Source of the DNA: an uncultured Lachnospiraceae bacterium
GTDB taxonomy: Bacteria > Bacillota > Clostridia > Lachnospirales > Lachnospiraceae
Direction: 5' to 3'
DNA length: 13,347 bases
NCBI GenBank assembly: GCA_902489925.1
Contig: CABUBX010000045.1
Coordinates: 1-13,347 of the forward strand
The stretch's first letter is position 1; every line of letters begins with the position of its first letter. Below, piece by piece: positions 1-6,490 of this stretch. The notes beneath the pieces were generated by a model. It searched no databases. It worked only from the letters and a program-made list of their open reading frames with translations, and was not told the origin of the DNA. A program made the position numbers and the translations under genes.

Positions 1-742
1 CTGTCGAATTGCGTACCTCAAGCCGCACAAGATTTTTTACTCCATGAATCTGTAATTCCGCTGTATCTTCTATAGTGATAACACGTTCATCTTTAGGGAT
101 ATAGCCCGCCAGTGCATTCAAAAGCGTCGTCTTTCCTGTACCTGTTCCCCCCGATACAAAAATGTTATAGCCTGCCTGAACAAGCTTTTCAAGAACACCT
201 GCTGCCTCACTACTGATAGCTTCCCAAGCAATCAACTTTTCCATTGTAATTGCATTCTCCGGAAACTTTCGAATGGTTAATATAGGACCGTTTAGAGCCA
301 CCGGTTTAAGCACAATATTGACACGCGAGCCATCCGCAAGGCTCGTATCGACAATCGGCGATGCCTCATTAACATGGCGGTTAGCCCTCGCTACAATCTG
401 CTGAATAACATCCTCCAGCTTTTGTGCCGAATCAAAGCTTTTTTCAAACTTATAAATTCTTCCGCTCTTTTCATAAAAAATACTTCCCGCCCCATTAACC
501 ATAATTTCTGATATATTTTTATCATCAATTAACTCCTGAAGTACATCAAGACGTCTTATTGCATTGAATAATTCCTGTTTTAAAGTCAGCTTTGTTGCCG
601 TACTCATATATTGCTCGCGACTCCGCTTCAAAATAATTTCATCAATAATATCTGCAATTTCCTCGTCTTGCCATTCTTTATGAAAATCTAAATGCTGCAT
701 AACTTCTTTGCGAAGACTCTCCTTTAAGCTATAGTAATCCAT
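1..742 (-). CDS. cpaF: CpaF/TadA-family pilus secretion ATPase, 5' part only
   Basis: This is the first 247 residues of the hexameric ATPase that powers Tad (type IVb) pilus assembly at the inner face of the membrane; the gene runs off the left edge. Visible are an N-terminal helical region (about 1-70), the PAS-like part with ISEIMVNG (about 78-84), the conserved ADGSRVNIV stretch, a Walker A GGTGTGKT at 198-205, and the acidic ITIEDTAELQ box at about 223-232. The Walker B and His boxes lie outside the window. The ATG at 742 shares its A with the TGA of the preceding TadZ-like gene (TGATG), which implies translational coupling, and AGGGGGG sits about 6 bases upstream. The order prepilin peptidase, TadZ, CpaF supports Tad rather than a type II secretion or competence ATPase. 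Family assignment is secure. Confidence 0.95.
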   Translation of the reverse strand, partial: MDYYSLKESLRKEVMQHLDFHKEWQDEEIADIIDEIILKRSREQYMSTATKLTLKQELFNAIRRLDVLQELIDDKNISEIMVNGAGSIFYEKSGRIYKFEKSFDSAQKLEDVIQQIVARANRHVNEASPIVDTSLADGSRVNIVLKPVALNGPILTIRKFPENAITMEKLIAWEAISSEAAGVLEKLVQAGYNIFVSGGTGTGKTTLLNALAGYIPKDERVITIEDTAELQIHGVKNLVRLEVRNST

Positions 743-1647
743 CAAATCCCCCCTGTCGAATCTGCAAGCACCATCTTTACTTTCTGAAGCTTTTTATCAA
801 TACCGCTCTCCGAAAAAAGTGCCAGCATGTTTTCAAATCGGCGCACCCGCGCCAGCTCTGCATTATCCTCCGTATATGGCACATACACCGTCCGCGCCAA
901 CTCAAAAATAACCTGAAACCATATGAGCATATCTAAATCCAAAACTACATTATCATACAGATTGCAATTTAAAATCTGTGTCATAAAATCCCGCATCTCA
1001 TCACTATGCATATCCCATAAATCTGAAGGGCAGGCAGCTGTCATAAGCATGTCATAGCCATCTTTTTGCACAACCAGCCGCTCAAGCTCTCCGCCAAGAG
1101 GCTTCTTGGCCTTATAAAGATATATAAGCTCAGATAGACCGCCTCCTTCCCCATCCTCTTTTGAAAATTCTTCAAATTTCAACATCAGCACCCGTCCTTT
1201 TTCGGCATAGGTTTTACATAAGTTTATGCAAAACCGCGTCTTTCCTATACGTCTTATCGGAGAATAAACACAATCCAACACCGCCATCCTCTCGCCTTTT
1301 TCTTTGTAAATCACATCCTCCCTGTCCAAACAATGACGAATTAAAAGTTCATACAACTCCCCTGCTGACTGATATTTGTCAACATGTAAAAATTCTTCGT
1401 ATACCCTGCTTGCGTCGCCCTCATCAAGAACAATCACACGGTCATTTTTAAGTGTCTTTATCTCCTCTCTGAGCAAAGACGATGCAATAAGCAAAAATCC
1501 TTCTTTAATGTCCTGCAAAAACCCCAATTCTTCCCCGCCATACGTCCGTATAAGAAAGGGAGAAGCCCGCCGTCCCATAAGATAATGTGAAAGCCGATTA
1601 ACATAGATTTCATCCTTGTCGTAAATACATAAAGGTGTATTTTTCAT
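742..1647 (-). CDS. TadZ/CpaE-like pilus localisation protein with degenerate P-loop
   Basis: This 301-residue protein sits between a prepilin peptidase and CpaF, the usual place of TadZ/CpaE, a MinD/ParA relative that places the Tad machine in the cell. Residues 1-110 look like an atypical receiver domain: CIYDKDEIYVNRLSHYL at the start resembles a receiver beta-1/alpha-1, and VIVLDEG a later strand. Residues 120-300 are ParA/MinD-like. The deviant Walker A is altered to PIRRIGKT (130-137): the catalytic GKT core is kept, but the KGG before it is replaced by IRR. After it come VLMLKFEEFS and, near 233-239, NVVLDLD in the Walker B position. The ATG has a GGGGGGAG site a few bases upstream; the gap from the previous stop is 19 bases. 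The role is inferred from context and fold pattern; nucleotide binding is uncertain. Confidence 0.82.
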   Translation of the reverse strand: MKNTPLCIYDKDEIYVNRLSHYLMGRRASPFLIRTYGGEELGFLQDIKEGFLLIASSLLREEIKTLKNDRVIVLDEGDASRVYEEFLHVDKYQSAGELYELLIRHCLDREDVIYKEKGERMAVLDCVYSPIRRIGKTRFCINLCKTYAEKGRVLMLKFEEFSKEDGEGGGLSELIYLYKAKKPLGGELERLVVQKDGYDMLMTAACPSDLWDMHSDEMRDFMTQILNCNLYDNVVLDLDMLIWFQVIFELARTVYVPYTEDNAELARVRRFENMLALFSESGIDKKLQKVKMVLADSTGGI

Positions 1648-1666
1648 GCACTCCCCCCGCTTTCAT

Positions 1667-2188
1667 TCATACTGTAAAAAGTATTCTCATATACAGTGCT
1701 GCCGCTGAAGCTGTCATCGGAACAGTCATATGAATACAGGCCGCCCTGTCTTTATCGAAAAAGTTCATATAAATCGGTTTATCATTTGTGGAAAAATTTT
1801 TGATAAAATTAAGAAAATAAAAGAAACGCTGCTGTAAATAGCGATTTGTCATTATACGATATACAGATACCGCTGCCGCCAAAACAAATGTCAGGGCAAT
1901 CATATACGCACTGTCGCGAAAGCCCAGATAAAAGCCGGCCATCGAAAACAACTTAATGTCTGCCGCCCCAAGCATCGAATATCTGTACAAAACAAGAAAT
2001 ATCAAAGGCAATAACAGCCCTGCTATCTTATCTGCCTGCTCATGCCACTGAACACAGCTTACATTCAGCGCAATCCCGAAAGCCATCCCAAAGCAAATCC
2101 ATCGATTCTTTACTTTAAAGGACTTCATATCCATAGCCGATGCTCTCAGTAAAATGCAAATAAGACTTAAATATCTCAGATGAAGCAA
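1667..2188 (-). CDS. Tad prepilin peptidase (A24 family, TadV/CpaA-like), TTG start
   Basis: This is a 173-residue membrane aspartyl protease of the type IV prepilin peptidase family (A24), of the short Tad type without the N-terminal methylase domain. It would cleave the leader of Flp pilins and TadE/F pseudopilins. The first aspartate is in AMDMKSFKVKNRW (Asp20, matching the family D-x-K-x-x-x-x-x-N pattern), and the second in GAADIKLF (residues 74-81), a variant of GxGD with Ala for the second Gly. Membrane segments are visible at about 1-19, 30-46, 55-70, 92-112 and 152-170. The TTG start is preferred because AGAGGTG lies 5 bases before it and the family needs a membrane helix ahead of the first Asp; starting at Met19 would remove that helix. 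It is the first gene of the Tad operon here. Confidence 0.85.
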   Translation of the reverse strand: MLHLRYLSLICILLRASAMDMKSFKVKNRWICFGMAFGIALNVSCVQWHEQADKIAGLLLPLIFLVLYRYSMLGAADIKLFSMAGFYLGFRDSAYMIALTFVLAAAVSVYRIMTNRYLQQRFFYFLNFIKNFSTNDKPIYMNFFDKDRAACIHMTVPMTASAAALYMRILFTV

Positions 2189-2193
2189 TCCAT

Positions 2194-2200
2194 CACCTCT
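2194..2200 (-). promoter_or_regulatory. Ribosome binding site that decides the TTG start of the prepilin peptidase
   Basis: AGAGGTG on the minus strand, followed by 5 bases and then TTG at 2188. An ATG at 2193 overlaps this region but is out of frame and opens only a 5-codon reading frame. Confidence 0.7.
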
Positions 2201-2283
2201 TTATTCAATTATCTGTCTAAGACCTCTTTGGACTTAAACACTATCGTCTCCGGGGATAAAAAAGAATTTAGAATATTGAAGAA
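2201..2283 (-). promoter_or_regulatory. Structured 5' leader of the Tad operon (candidate)
   Basis: The leader of about 100 bases between the predicted start of transcription (near 2289) and the TTG can fold. A local hairpin at 2215-2239 has a 7-bp stem (GUUUAAG with CUUAGAC, one G-U), a U-U mismatch, two more C-G pairs and an AAAGA loop. A longer-range helix pairs 2275-2283 with 2201-2209 (8 of 9 positions) and ends right beside the ribosome binding site. I do not recognise it as a known riboswitch; in particular it lacks the c-di-GMP (GEMM) consensus. It could be a translation-control element or chance pairing in AT-rich sequence. Confidence 0.3.
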
Positions 2284-2295
2284 TTTTATGGTTTG

Positions 2296-2324
2296 ATTAT
2301 AAACCGACGCACAATTTCTGTCTA
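2296..2324 (-). promoter_or_regulatory. Promoter of the Tad operon
   Basis: On the minus strand TAGACA (2319-2324) is followed by exactly 17 bases and then a consensus TATAAT (2296-2301), 5 of 6 and 6 of 6 matches to the sigma-A boxes. Transcription would begin near 2289 and run into the prepilin peptidase gene. It lies downstream of the glgB terminator, so the Tad genes are probably a separate transcription unit. Confidence 0.75.
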
Positions 2325-2378
2325 GCCCTCAAACCCAAAAACTGTTCGTCAAAAACCGACATACCCCTGACCCAAATT

Positions 2379-2445
2379 AAAGACCCCCGATTGTTCCGTA
2401 AACAGCGCCTAATACGGCACATGCATCCGACAACCGGGGGACTTT
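2379..2445 (-). terminator. Large stem-loop terminator after glgB
   Basis: It lies just past the glgB stop. The arms 2384-2394 and 2430-2440 form an 11-bp stem (CCCCCGGUUGU with ACAAUCGGGGG in the transcript, one G-U). After one mismatch it extends by 4 bp, GAAA with UUUC-type pairing (2379-2382 with 2442-2445). The 35-base apical part holds a further small hairpin (GUGCC with GGCGC). The transcript continues UCUUUAAUUU, a broken U-run, so it works better as a terminator than as anything else I can name, though the long loop is unusual. It separates the glucan operon from the Tad operon. Confidence 0.6.
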
Positions 2446-2448
2446 CAA

Positions 2449-4431
2449 CTAATGTTTAATTTTCTTATAAAAGTTTTTGTCACGTTTTCTTGCTTTAGTG
2501 CTTCTTGTCTCTCTCGGCTTCGGAGGCTCTGTATAATCAAACTCAAAAGCAACCGCACCGTACGCCGGCACATTGACCTCCATGGAATATTCATTCCAAT
2601 CCCATGCCACCTTCTCCGCTATGACAGCATTGCTGTTGACAAGACCGCTTCCGCCATACTGCTTATGATCGCTGTTAAATACCTCACGGTAAGTCCCCGG
2701 GCAAAGGCAGGCAATTCTGTGGTTTTCATAAACAACCGGCGAGAAGTTAAAATGCCACAAAAGACACTTTTTCTTATTCTTTGTCATACGGCAGAATGTG
2801 AGCATATTGTGCGATACATCACCGCCAAACACCCACTTAAAGCCCTCCGGCTCGCAATCCAGCTCATAAAGCGCCGGGTGCGCCTTATAAAAGTGAAGCA
2901 AATCTCTATAATAGTTATTAAGCTGGCGGTTTTCCGGCTCATTGTCAAGCAAAAACCAGTCAAGACTTCTCTCCTCACTCCATTCTCTGAACTGGGCAAA
3001 ATCCTGTCCCATAAATAGCAGCTTCTTGCCGGGATGTGCCATCATAAATCCATAGGCCGTTCTCAAATTTCCGAACTTATCATTCAAATCGCCCGGCATC
3101 TTGTTAATCATAGAGCATTTCAAGTGAACAACCTCATCATGAGAAAGTGTCAAAATATAATGTTCGGCAAAAGCATACTCAAAGCTAAACGTCAGCTCTC
3201 CGTGGTGATATTGTCTGAAATACGGGTCTTCCTTCATATAATTCAAAAAATCATGCATCCATCCCATATTCCACTTATATGTAAATCCAAGTCCGTCCTC
3301 CTCGGCAGGATAAGACACCTTAGGCCATGCTGTTGATTCCTCGGCAATAACCATCTTTCCCGGATTTCTCTGATTCAGAATAGAATTTAAGTGCTTTAAA
3401 AACTCCATCGCTTCATAGTTTTTATTGCCGCCATCCTTATTTGGCACCCACTGACCTTCTTTTTTGCCGTAATCAAGATAGAGCATCGAAGCAACCGCAT
3501 CTACACGCAAACCGTCCACATGGAATTTTTCCATCCAAAATAAGGCATTGGCAACAAGGAAATTAACGACCTGCGGACTCTCATAATTAAAAATATAAGT
3601 GCCCCAGTCAGGATGCTCGCCTTTTCGGCTGTCAGGATGCTCATAAAGCGGCTGTCCGTCAAAACGTGCAAGTCCATGGGCATCTCTTGGAAAATGTGCC
3701 GGTACCCAGTCGAGGATTACGCCAATGCCTCTGCTGTGAAAATAATTCACCATATACATAAAGTCCTGCGGCGTTCCATAGCGCGATGTCGGCGCATAAT
3801 ACCCTGTCACCTGATAGCCCCATGAGCCGTCAAACGGGTGCTCTGCAATTCCCATAAGCTCTATATGTGTATACCCCATATAGTTTACATAATCTGCGAG
3901 CTCATGTGCAAGCTCTCTGTAAGTACGATACCCGCAGTTTGCGCCGGTTTCATCCTTTTTCCATGAACCGAGATGCACCTCATATATAGATACCGGTCTT
4001 ATATAGGAGTTTTGTTTTTTCAGCACCTCCTCCCACGCCGTATCCGTCCACTCAAAGCTGTCAATATCCGTTACGATGGAGGCTGTCTCCGGACGCATCT
4101 GTGAATAATTGCCGTATGGGTCTGCTTTATAAATAATATCTCCGCCTGCAGTTTCAATGGCAAACTTATAAAGGTCCCCTTCCTTCACACCCGGAATAAA
4201 AAGCTCAAAAATCCCTGAAGTTTCCAGCTTATCCATCAGATTTTTCTTTGTATCCCAATCATTAAAGTCCCCGACAACGCCGACGGCCTTCGCATGCGGC
4301 GCCCACACTGCAAAATATACGCCTGCTTCCCCGTCTACAACCATCTTATGAGCACCAAGCTTTTCATAAATATCATAGTGACGTCCGAGATTAAATAAAT
4401 ATTCATCTAATTCGCTAATTTTGTGTTCCAT
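2449..4431 (-). CDS. glgB: 1,4-alpha-glucan branching enzyme
   Basis: This cytoplasmic enzyme cuts an alpha-1,4 glucan chain and rejoins it by an alpha-1,6 bond, making the branches of glycogen. The 660 residues are normal for the family. A CBM48 domain (about 30-110, with FAVWAPHAKAV and VVGDFNDWD) is followed by the GH13 barrel and a C-terminal beta domain (about 550-632). Region I is DWVPAHF (241-247); the nucleophile is Asp311 in GLRVDAVAS; the acid/base is Glu364 in VIAEEST; the transition-state Asp is Asp432 in LSHDEVVH. All key residues are intact. A basic tail of about 25 residues (KARKRDKNFYKKIKH at the end) extends past the beta domain. The ATG follows AAGGGGGG, which overlaps the stop of the GH13 gene 13 bases upstream, so the two are co-transcribed. 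No glgC, glgA or glgP is in the window. Confidence 0.97.
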   Translation of the reverse strand: MEHKISELDEYLFNLGRHYDIYEKLGAHKMVVDGEAGVYFAVWAPHAKAVGVVGDFNDWDTKKNLMDKLETSGIFELFIPGVKEGDLYKFAIETAGGDIIYKADPYGNYSQMRPETASIVTDIDSFEWTDTAWEEVLKKQNSYIRPVSIYEVHLGSWKKDETGANCGYRTYRELAHELADYVNYMGYTHIELMGIAEHPFDGSWGYQVTGYYAPTSRYGTPQDFMYMVNYFHSRGIGVILDWVPAHFPRDAHGLARFDGQPLYEHPDSRKGEHPDWGTYIFNYESPQVVNFLVANALFWMEKFHVDGLRVDAVASMLYLDYGKKEGQWVPNKDGGNKNYEAMEFLKHLNSILNQRNPGKMVIAEESTAWPKVSYPAEEDGLGFTYKWNMGWMHDFLNYMKEDPYFRQYHHGELTFSFEYAFAEHYILTLSHDEVVHLKCSMINKMPGDLNDKFGNLRTAYGFMMAHPGKKLLFMGQDFAQFREWSEERSLDWFLLDNEPENRQLNNYYRDLLHFYKAHPALYELDCEPEGFKWVFGGDVSHNMLTFCRMTKNKKKCLLWHFNFSPVVYENHRIACLCPGTYREVFNSDHKQYGGSGLVNSNAVIAEKVAWDWNEYSMEVNVPAYGAVAFEFDYTEPPKPRETRSTKARKRDKNFYKKIKH

Positions 4432-4444
4432 ACAAATTCCCCCC

Positions 4445-5791
4445 TTATCTATTCAGCCTGATTAATGCACCGTCATTGCCGCCGATTGTAAAATGAAGCT
4501 GTCCGTCGGCAATCTCTGCCGCCTCGCCGGTCAAAATGTTCACCGCAGTGTCTGCCGCCATCGGAAGTCTTATCCAAATTTCCTCCGGCTGACTGTCATT
4601 ATTCAAAGCAACGATACTCACCTTATCCTCAAAACTTCTCATATAAACATACTGCTTATTTTTAAGAAGCAGCTCTTTATATTCCCCAAAGCTTAACTCG
4701 TCATACGCCGCCTTTGCACGGCACAAAGTTTTAATAAGCTTCGTAATCTCCGGATTAGGATTTTCGAAATGTTCAATATCTATGGCAGGCCTAAGCCCGT
4801 CGTCACTGCCGCCAATCTTACAGCCTTCAATTCCCCACTCAGAGCCGTAGTAGACAGACGGAATACCGAGTATCGTAAACAAGAAAATATAGACTGGCTT
4901 TAAATTTGCTTTAACTGTCAGTTTATTGTATATTCTGTCAACATCATGATTGTCAACAAAGTTGTATAAGTTTGCACCCCGGCAAAGACCGTAAGGCCCG
5001 AAAAGCCGTTGTACAGAATGAGCCATCTCAAAATAATTTTGAGTATTATGAGCAGAATAAATCCCCTTATGCAGCTCATAATTTGTCACCGAATGAAGCA
5101 TACCGTCATTGACCCACCGGCTGTAATCCCCGTGGATAACTTCTCCCATCAGCCAAAACTCCGGCTTTAGCGTATCGGTAAGCGCACGCAGCTGCCTCAT
5201 AAACTCAAAGTCAAGAACATTGGCACAGTCCAATCTTATGCCGTCTATATCAAACTCGTCTGCCCAAAAACGAACAACGGAAAGCATATAGTCCCTGACT
5301 GCCTGATTTTGCATATTCAGCTTCGGAAGCTGTGCGTGACCTTCCCATGATTCATAAGAAAAATCATCACCGTAAGCACTGTGCCCGTTAAAGTCTACCG
5401 AACAGTACCAATCCTTTGCCCAAGAAGTCCATTTATTCTCTATAAGATTTCTAAAAGCCTCAAAATCTCGTCCGGTATGATTAAAAACACCATCGACAAC
5501 AACTTTCAGCCCTAAGCTGTGACAATAGGACACCCAGTTTTTAAAATCATCATTCGTTCCCAGACGGCCGTCCACCTTCCTATAATCTGTCGTATCATAG
5601 CCGTGAGTCGCCGATTCAAATAACGGTCCGATATAAATTGCCGTACATCCCAAATCGGCAATATGCTCAGCCCACTGAGCAAGCTTCGGAAACTGACTTT
5701 CATGAGGCTTATAATCATTCTCCTTTTCACATCCGCAAAGCCCCAACGGATAAATATGATAAAAAACGGCTCTGTCATACCATGCTGCCAT
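4445..5791 (-). CDS. GH13 alpha-amylase family glycoside hydrolase, cytoplasmic
   Basis: A 448-residue GH13 enzyme, expected to hydrolyse or transfer alpha-1,4 glucan or maltodextrin. There is no signal peptide and no N-terminal carbohydrate-binding domain; the barrel starts at once (AVFYHIYPLG, 8-17), so it acts inside the cell. Region I is DGVFNHTG (100-107), the nucleophile Asp188 in GIRLDCAN, the acid/base Glu217 in LMGEVIHGD and the transition-state Asp283 in FVDNHDVDR. A beta-sandwich of about 80 residues ends the protein. Exact specificity (alpha-amylase, maltodextrinase, neopullulanase-like) cannot be told from these motifs. AGGAGGAG precedes the ATG by about 6 bases; the gene starts 26 bases after the tetR stop and ends 13 bases before glgB. 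The neighbourhood suggests trimming or turnover of glycogen or imported maltodextrin. Confidence 0.9.
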   Translation of the reverse strand: MAAWYDRAVFYHIYPLGLCGCEKENDYKPHESQFPKLAQWAEHIADLGCTAIYIGPLFESATHGYDTTDYRKVDGRLGTNDDFKNWVSYCHSLGLKVVVDGVFNHTGRDFEAFRNLIENKWTSWAKDWYCSVDFNGHSAYGDDFSYESWEGHAQLPKLNMQNQAVRDYMLSVVRFWADEFDIDGIRLDCANVLDFEFMRQLRALTDTLKPEFWLMGEVIHGDYSRWVNDGMLHSVTNYELHKGIYSAHNTQNYFEMAHSVQRLFGPYGLCRGANLYNFVDNHDVDRIYNKLTVKANLKPVYIFLFTILGIPSVYYGSEWGIEGCKIGGSDDGLRPAIDIEHFENPNPEITKLIKTLCRAKAAYDELSFGEYKELLLKNKQYVYMRSFEDKVSIVALNNDSQPEEIWIRLPMAADTAVNILTGEAAEIADGQLHFTIGGNDGALIRLNR

Positions 5792-5817
5792 ACATAACTC
5801 CTCCTGACTCCCTGCCC

Positions 5818-6396
5818 TTAAACGTAAATGCCGTGAAGAAACTGATGAACAACCGCAAATGCCTGCTCGCCGCTGATAAACGGTGTGTTCACATCCTCAC
5901 GCCTCATCCAAAGCAGAAGATAATGATTTAAAATACCGATAAAAGTAACGGCGTACTGTTCCTGCCGACCATTCATATTGCCGATAATATCACCGGCCTT
6001 TAAAAATAACTCTGTTACCATATCGAGCTGTCTTTGAGCATACGGATAGACTGCCTTATACATATCACTGGCTTCTCCCGCATACATCATCGACATAAAG
6101 AAACGGTAAAACTTCATGTCTTTTAAAGCTAATGTAAAATAAGCATTGACGAATCGGTATAGCGTCATCGGCAAATCACCGTCATAGCCGGCCGCTTTGA
6201 CAAGTGCCTCATGAAACTGCTCATAATGAGTGCTTACAACCGCCTCCAAAAGTCCGTACTTACTTCCAAAATAGTGATAAAGCGTTGGTTTTGTAATACC
6301 GGCCCGCTCGGCTATCTCCTGAACGCCGACAGCGTCATAGCCTTTTGTAAAAAATAAATCCAGGGCACTCTCTAAAATCTTTTCTCTATTTTCCAT
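5818..6396 (-). CDS. TetR-family transcriptional regulator of the glucan operon
   Basis: A 192-residue repressor-type protein. The N-terminal helix-turn-helix is clear: REKILESALDLFFTKGYDAV (4-23), then VQEIAERAGITKPTLYHYFG (25-44) with the typical TLYHYFGSK recognition helix. The remaining 145 residues form a helical ligand-binding and dimer domain that I cannot match to a ligand. The frame is open further upstream to 6444, but the ATG at 6396 is chosen because TAGGAGGTG lies 5 bases before it and because longer forms would start upstream of the promoter. It is the first gene of a unit with the GH13 enzyme and glgB, and a perfect palindrome over its own promoter points to autoregulation that would also control both enzymes. 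Confidence 0.93.
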   Translation of the reverse strand: MENREKILESALDLFFTKGYDAVGVQEIAERAGITKPTLYHYFGSKYGLLEAVVSTHYEQFHEALVKAAGYDGDLPMTLYRFVNAYFTLALKDMKFYRFFMSMMYAGEASDMYKAVYPYAQRQLDMVTELFLKAGDIIGNMNGRQEQYAVTFIGILNHYLLLWMRREDVNTPFISGEQAFAVVHQFLHGIYV

Positions 6397-6401
6397 CCGT
6401 A

Positions 6402-6410
6402 CACCTCCTA
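6402..6410 (-). promoter_or_regulatory. Ribosome binding site that decides the tetR start
   Basis: TAGGAGGTG on the minus strand, 5 bases before ATG at 6396. The predicted start of transcription (A at 6409) falls inside this site, so the leader would be only about 13 bases. Confidence 0.85.
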
Positions 6411-6415
6411 TCTTT

Positions 6416-6435
6416 AGTATACCAATCGGTATACT
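6416..6435. promoter_or_regulatory. Probable TetR operator (perfect 8-4-8 palindrome)
   Basis: AGTATACC, four bases, GGTATACT: a perfect inverted repeat of 20 bp, in the size range of TetR-family operators. It covers the whole -10 box and most of the spacer of the tetR promoter, so a bound repressor would block RNA polymerase. I noticed no second full copy elsewhere in the window. Confidence 0.8.
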
Positions 6436-6444
6436 CCCAGTCAA
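6416..6444 (-). promoter_or_regulatory. Promoter of the tetR-GH13-glgB operon
   Basis: TTGACT (6439-6444), 17 bases, then TATACT (6416-6421) on the minus strand: 5 of 6 matches in each sigma-A box with ideal spacing. The -35 box begins 5 bases beyond the end of the upstream terminator stem, a very compact arrangement. Confidence 0.85.
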
Positions 6445-6449
6445 GATAA

Positions 6450-6488
6450 AAAGAGGACTTCAATCGTAGAATTTTTGAAGTCCTCTTT
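6450..6488 (-). terminator. Rho-independent terminator of the TPR/AAA-like gene
   Basis: A perfect 14-bp inverted repeat (AAAGAGGACTTCAA at 6450-6463 against 6475-6488) with an 11-base loop starts 2 bases after the stop codon at 6491. On the minus strand the stem ends in a run of five T (6448-6452). The symmetric A-run on the other side means it could also work in the plus direction, though no plus-strand gene needs it here. Confidence 0.92.
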
Positions 6489-6490
6489 GT

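Noticed and set aside
2191..2193. ATG start for the prepilin peptidase
   Set aside because: It is out of frame and reaches a stop after five codons.
2201..2295. c-di-GMP riboswitch upstream of the Tad genes
   Set aside because: The conserved GEMM segments are not found in the leader on the transcribed strand.
2452..3018. Plus-strand open frame of 188 codons inside glgB
   Set aside because: The minus strand encodes an intact branching enzyme with all catalytic residues; the plus frame shows no family features.
6397..6444. Longer TetR protein starting at 6444
   Set aside because: The extra 16 residues are encoded by the promoter and operator, and a strong ribosome binding site serves the ATG at 6396.
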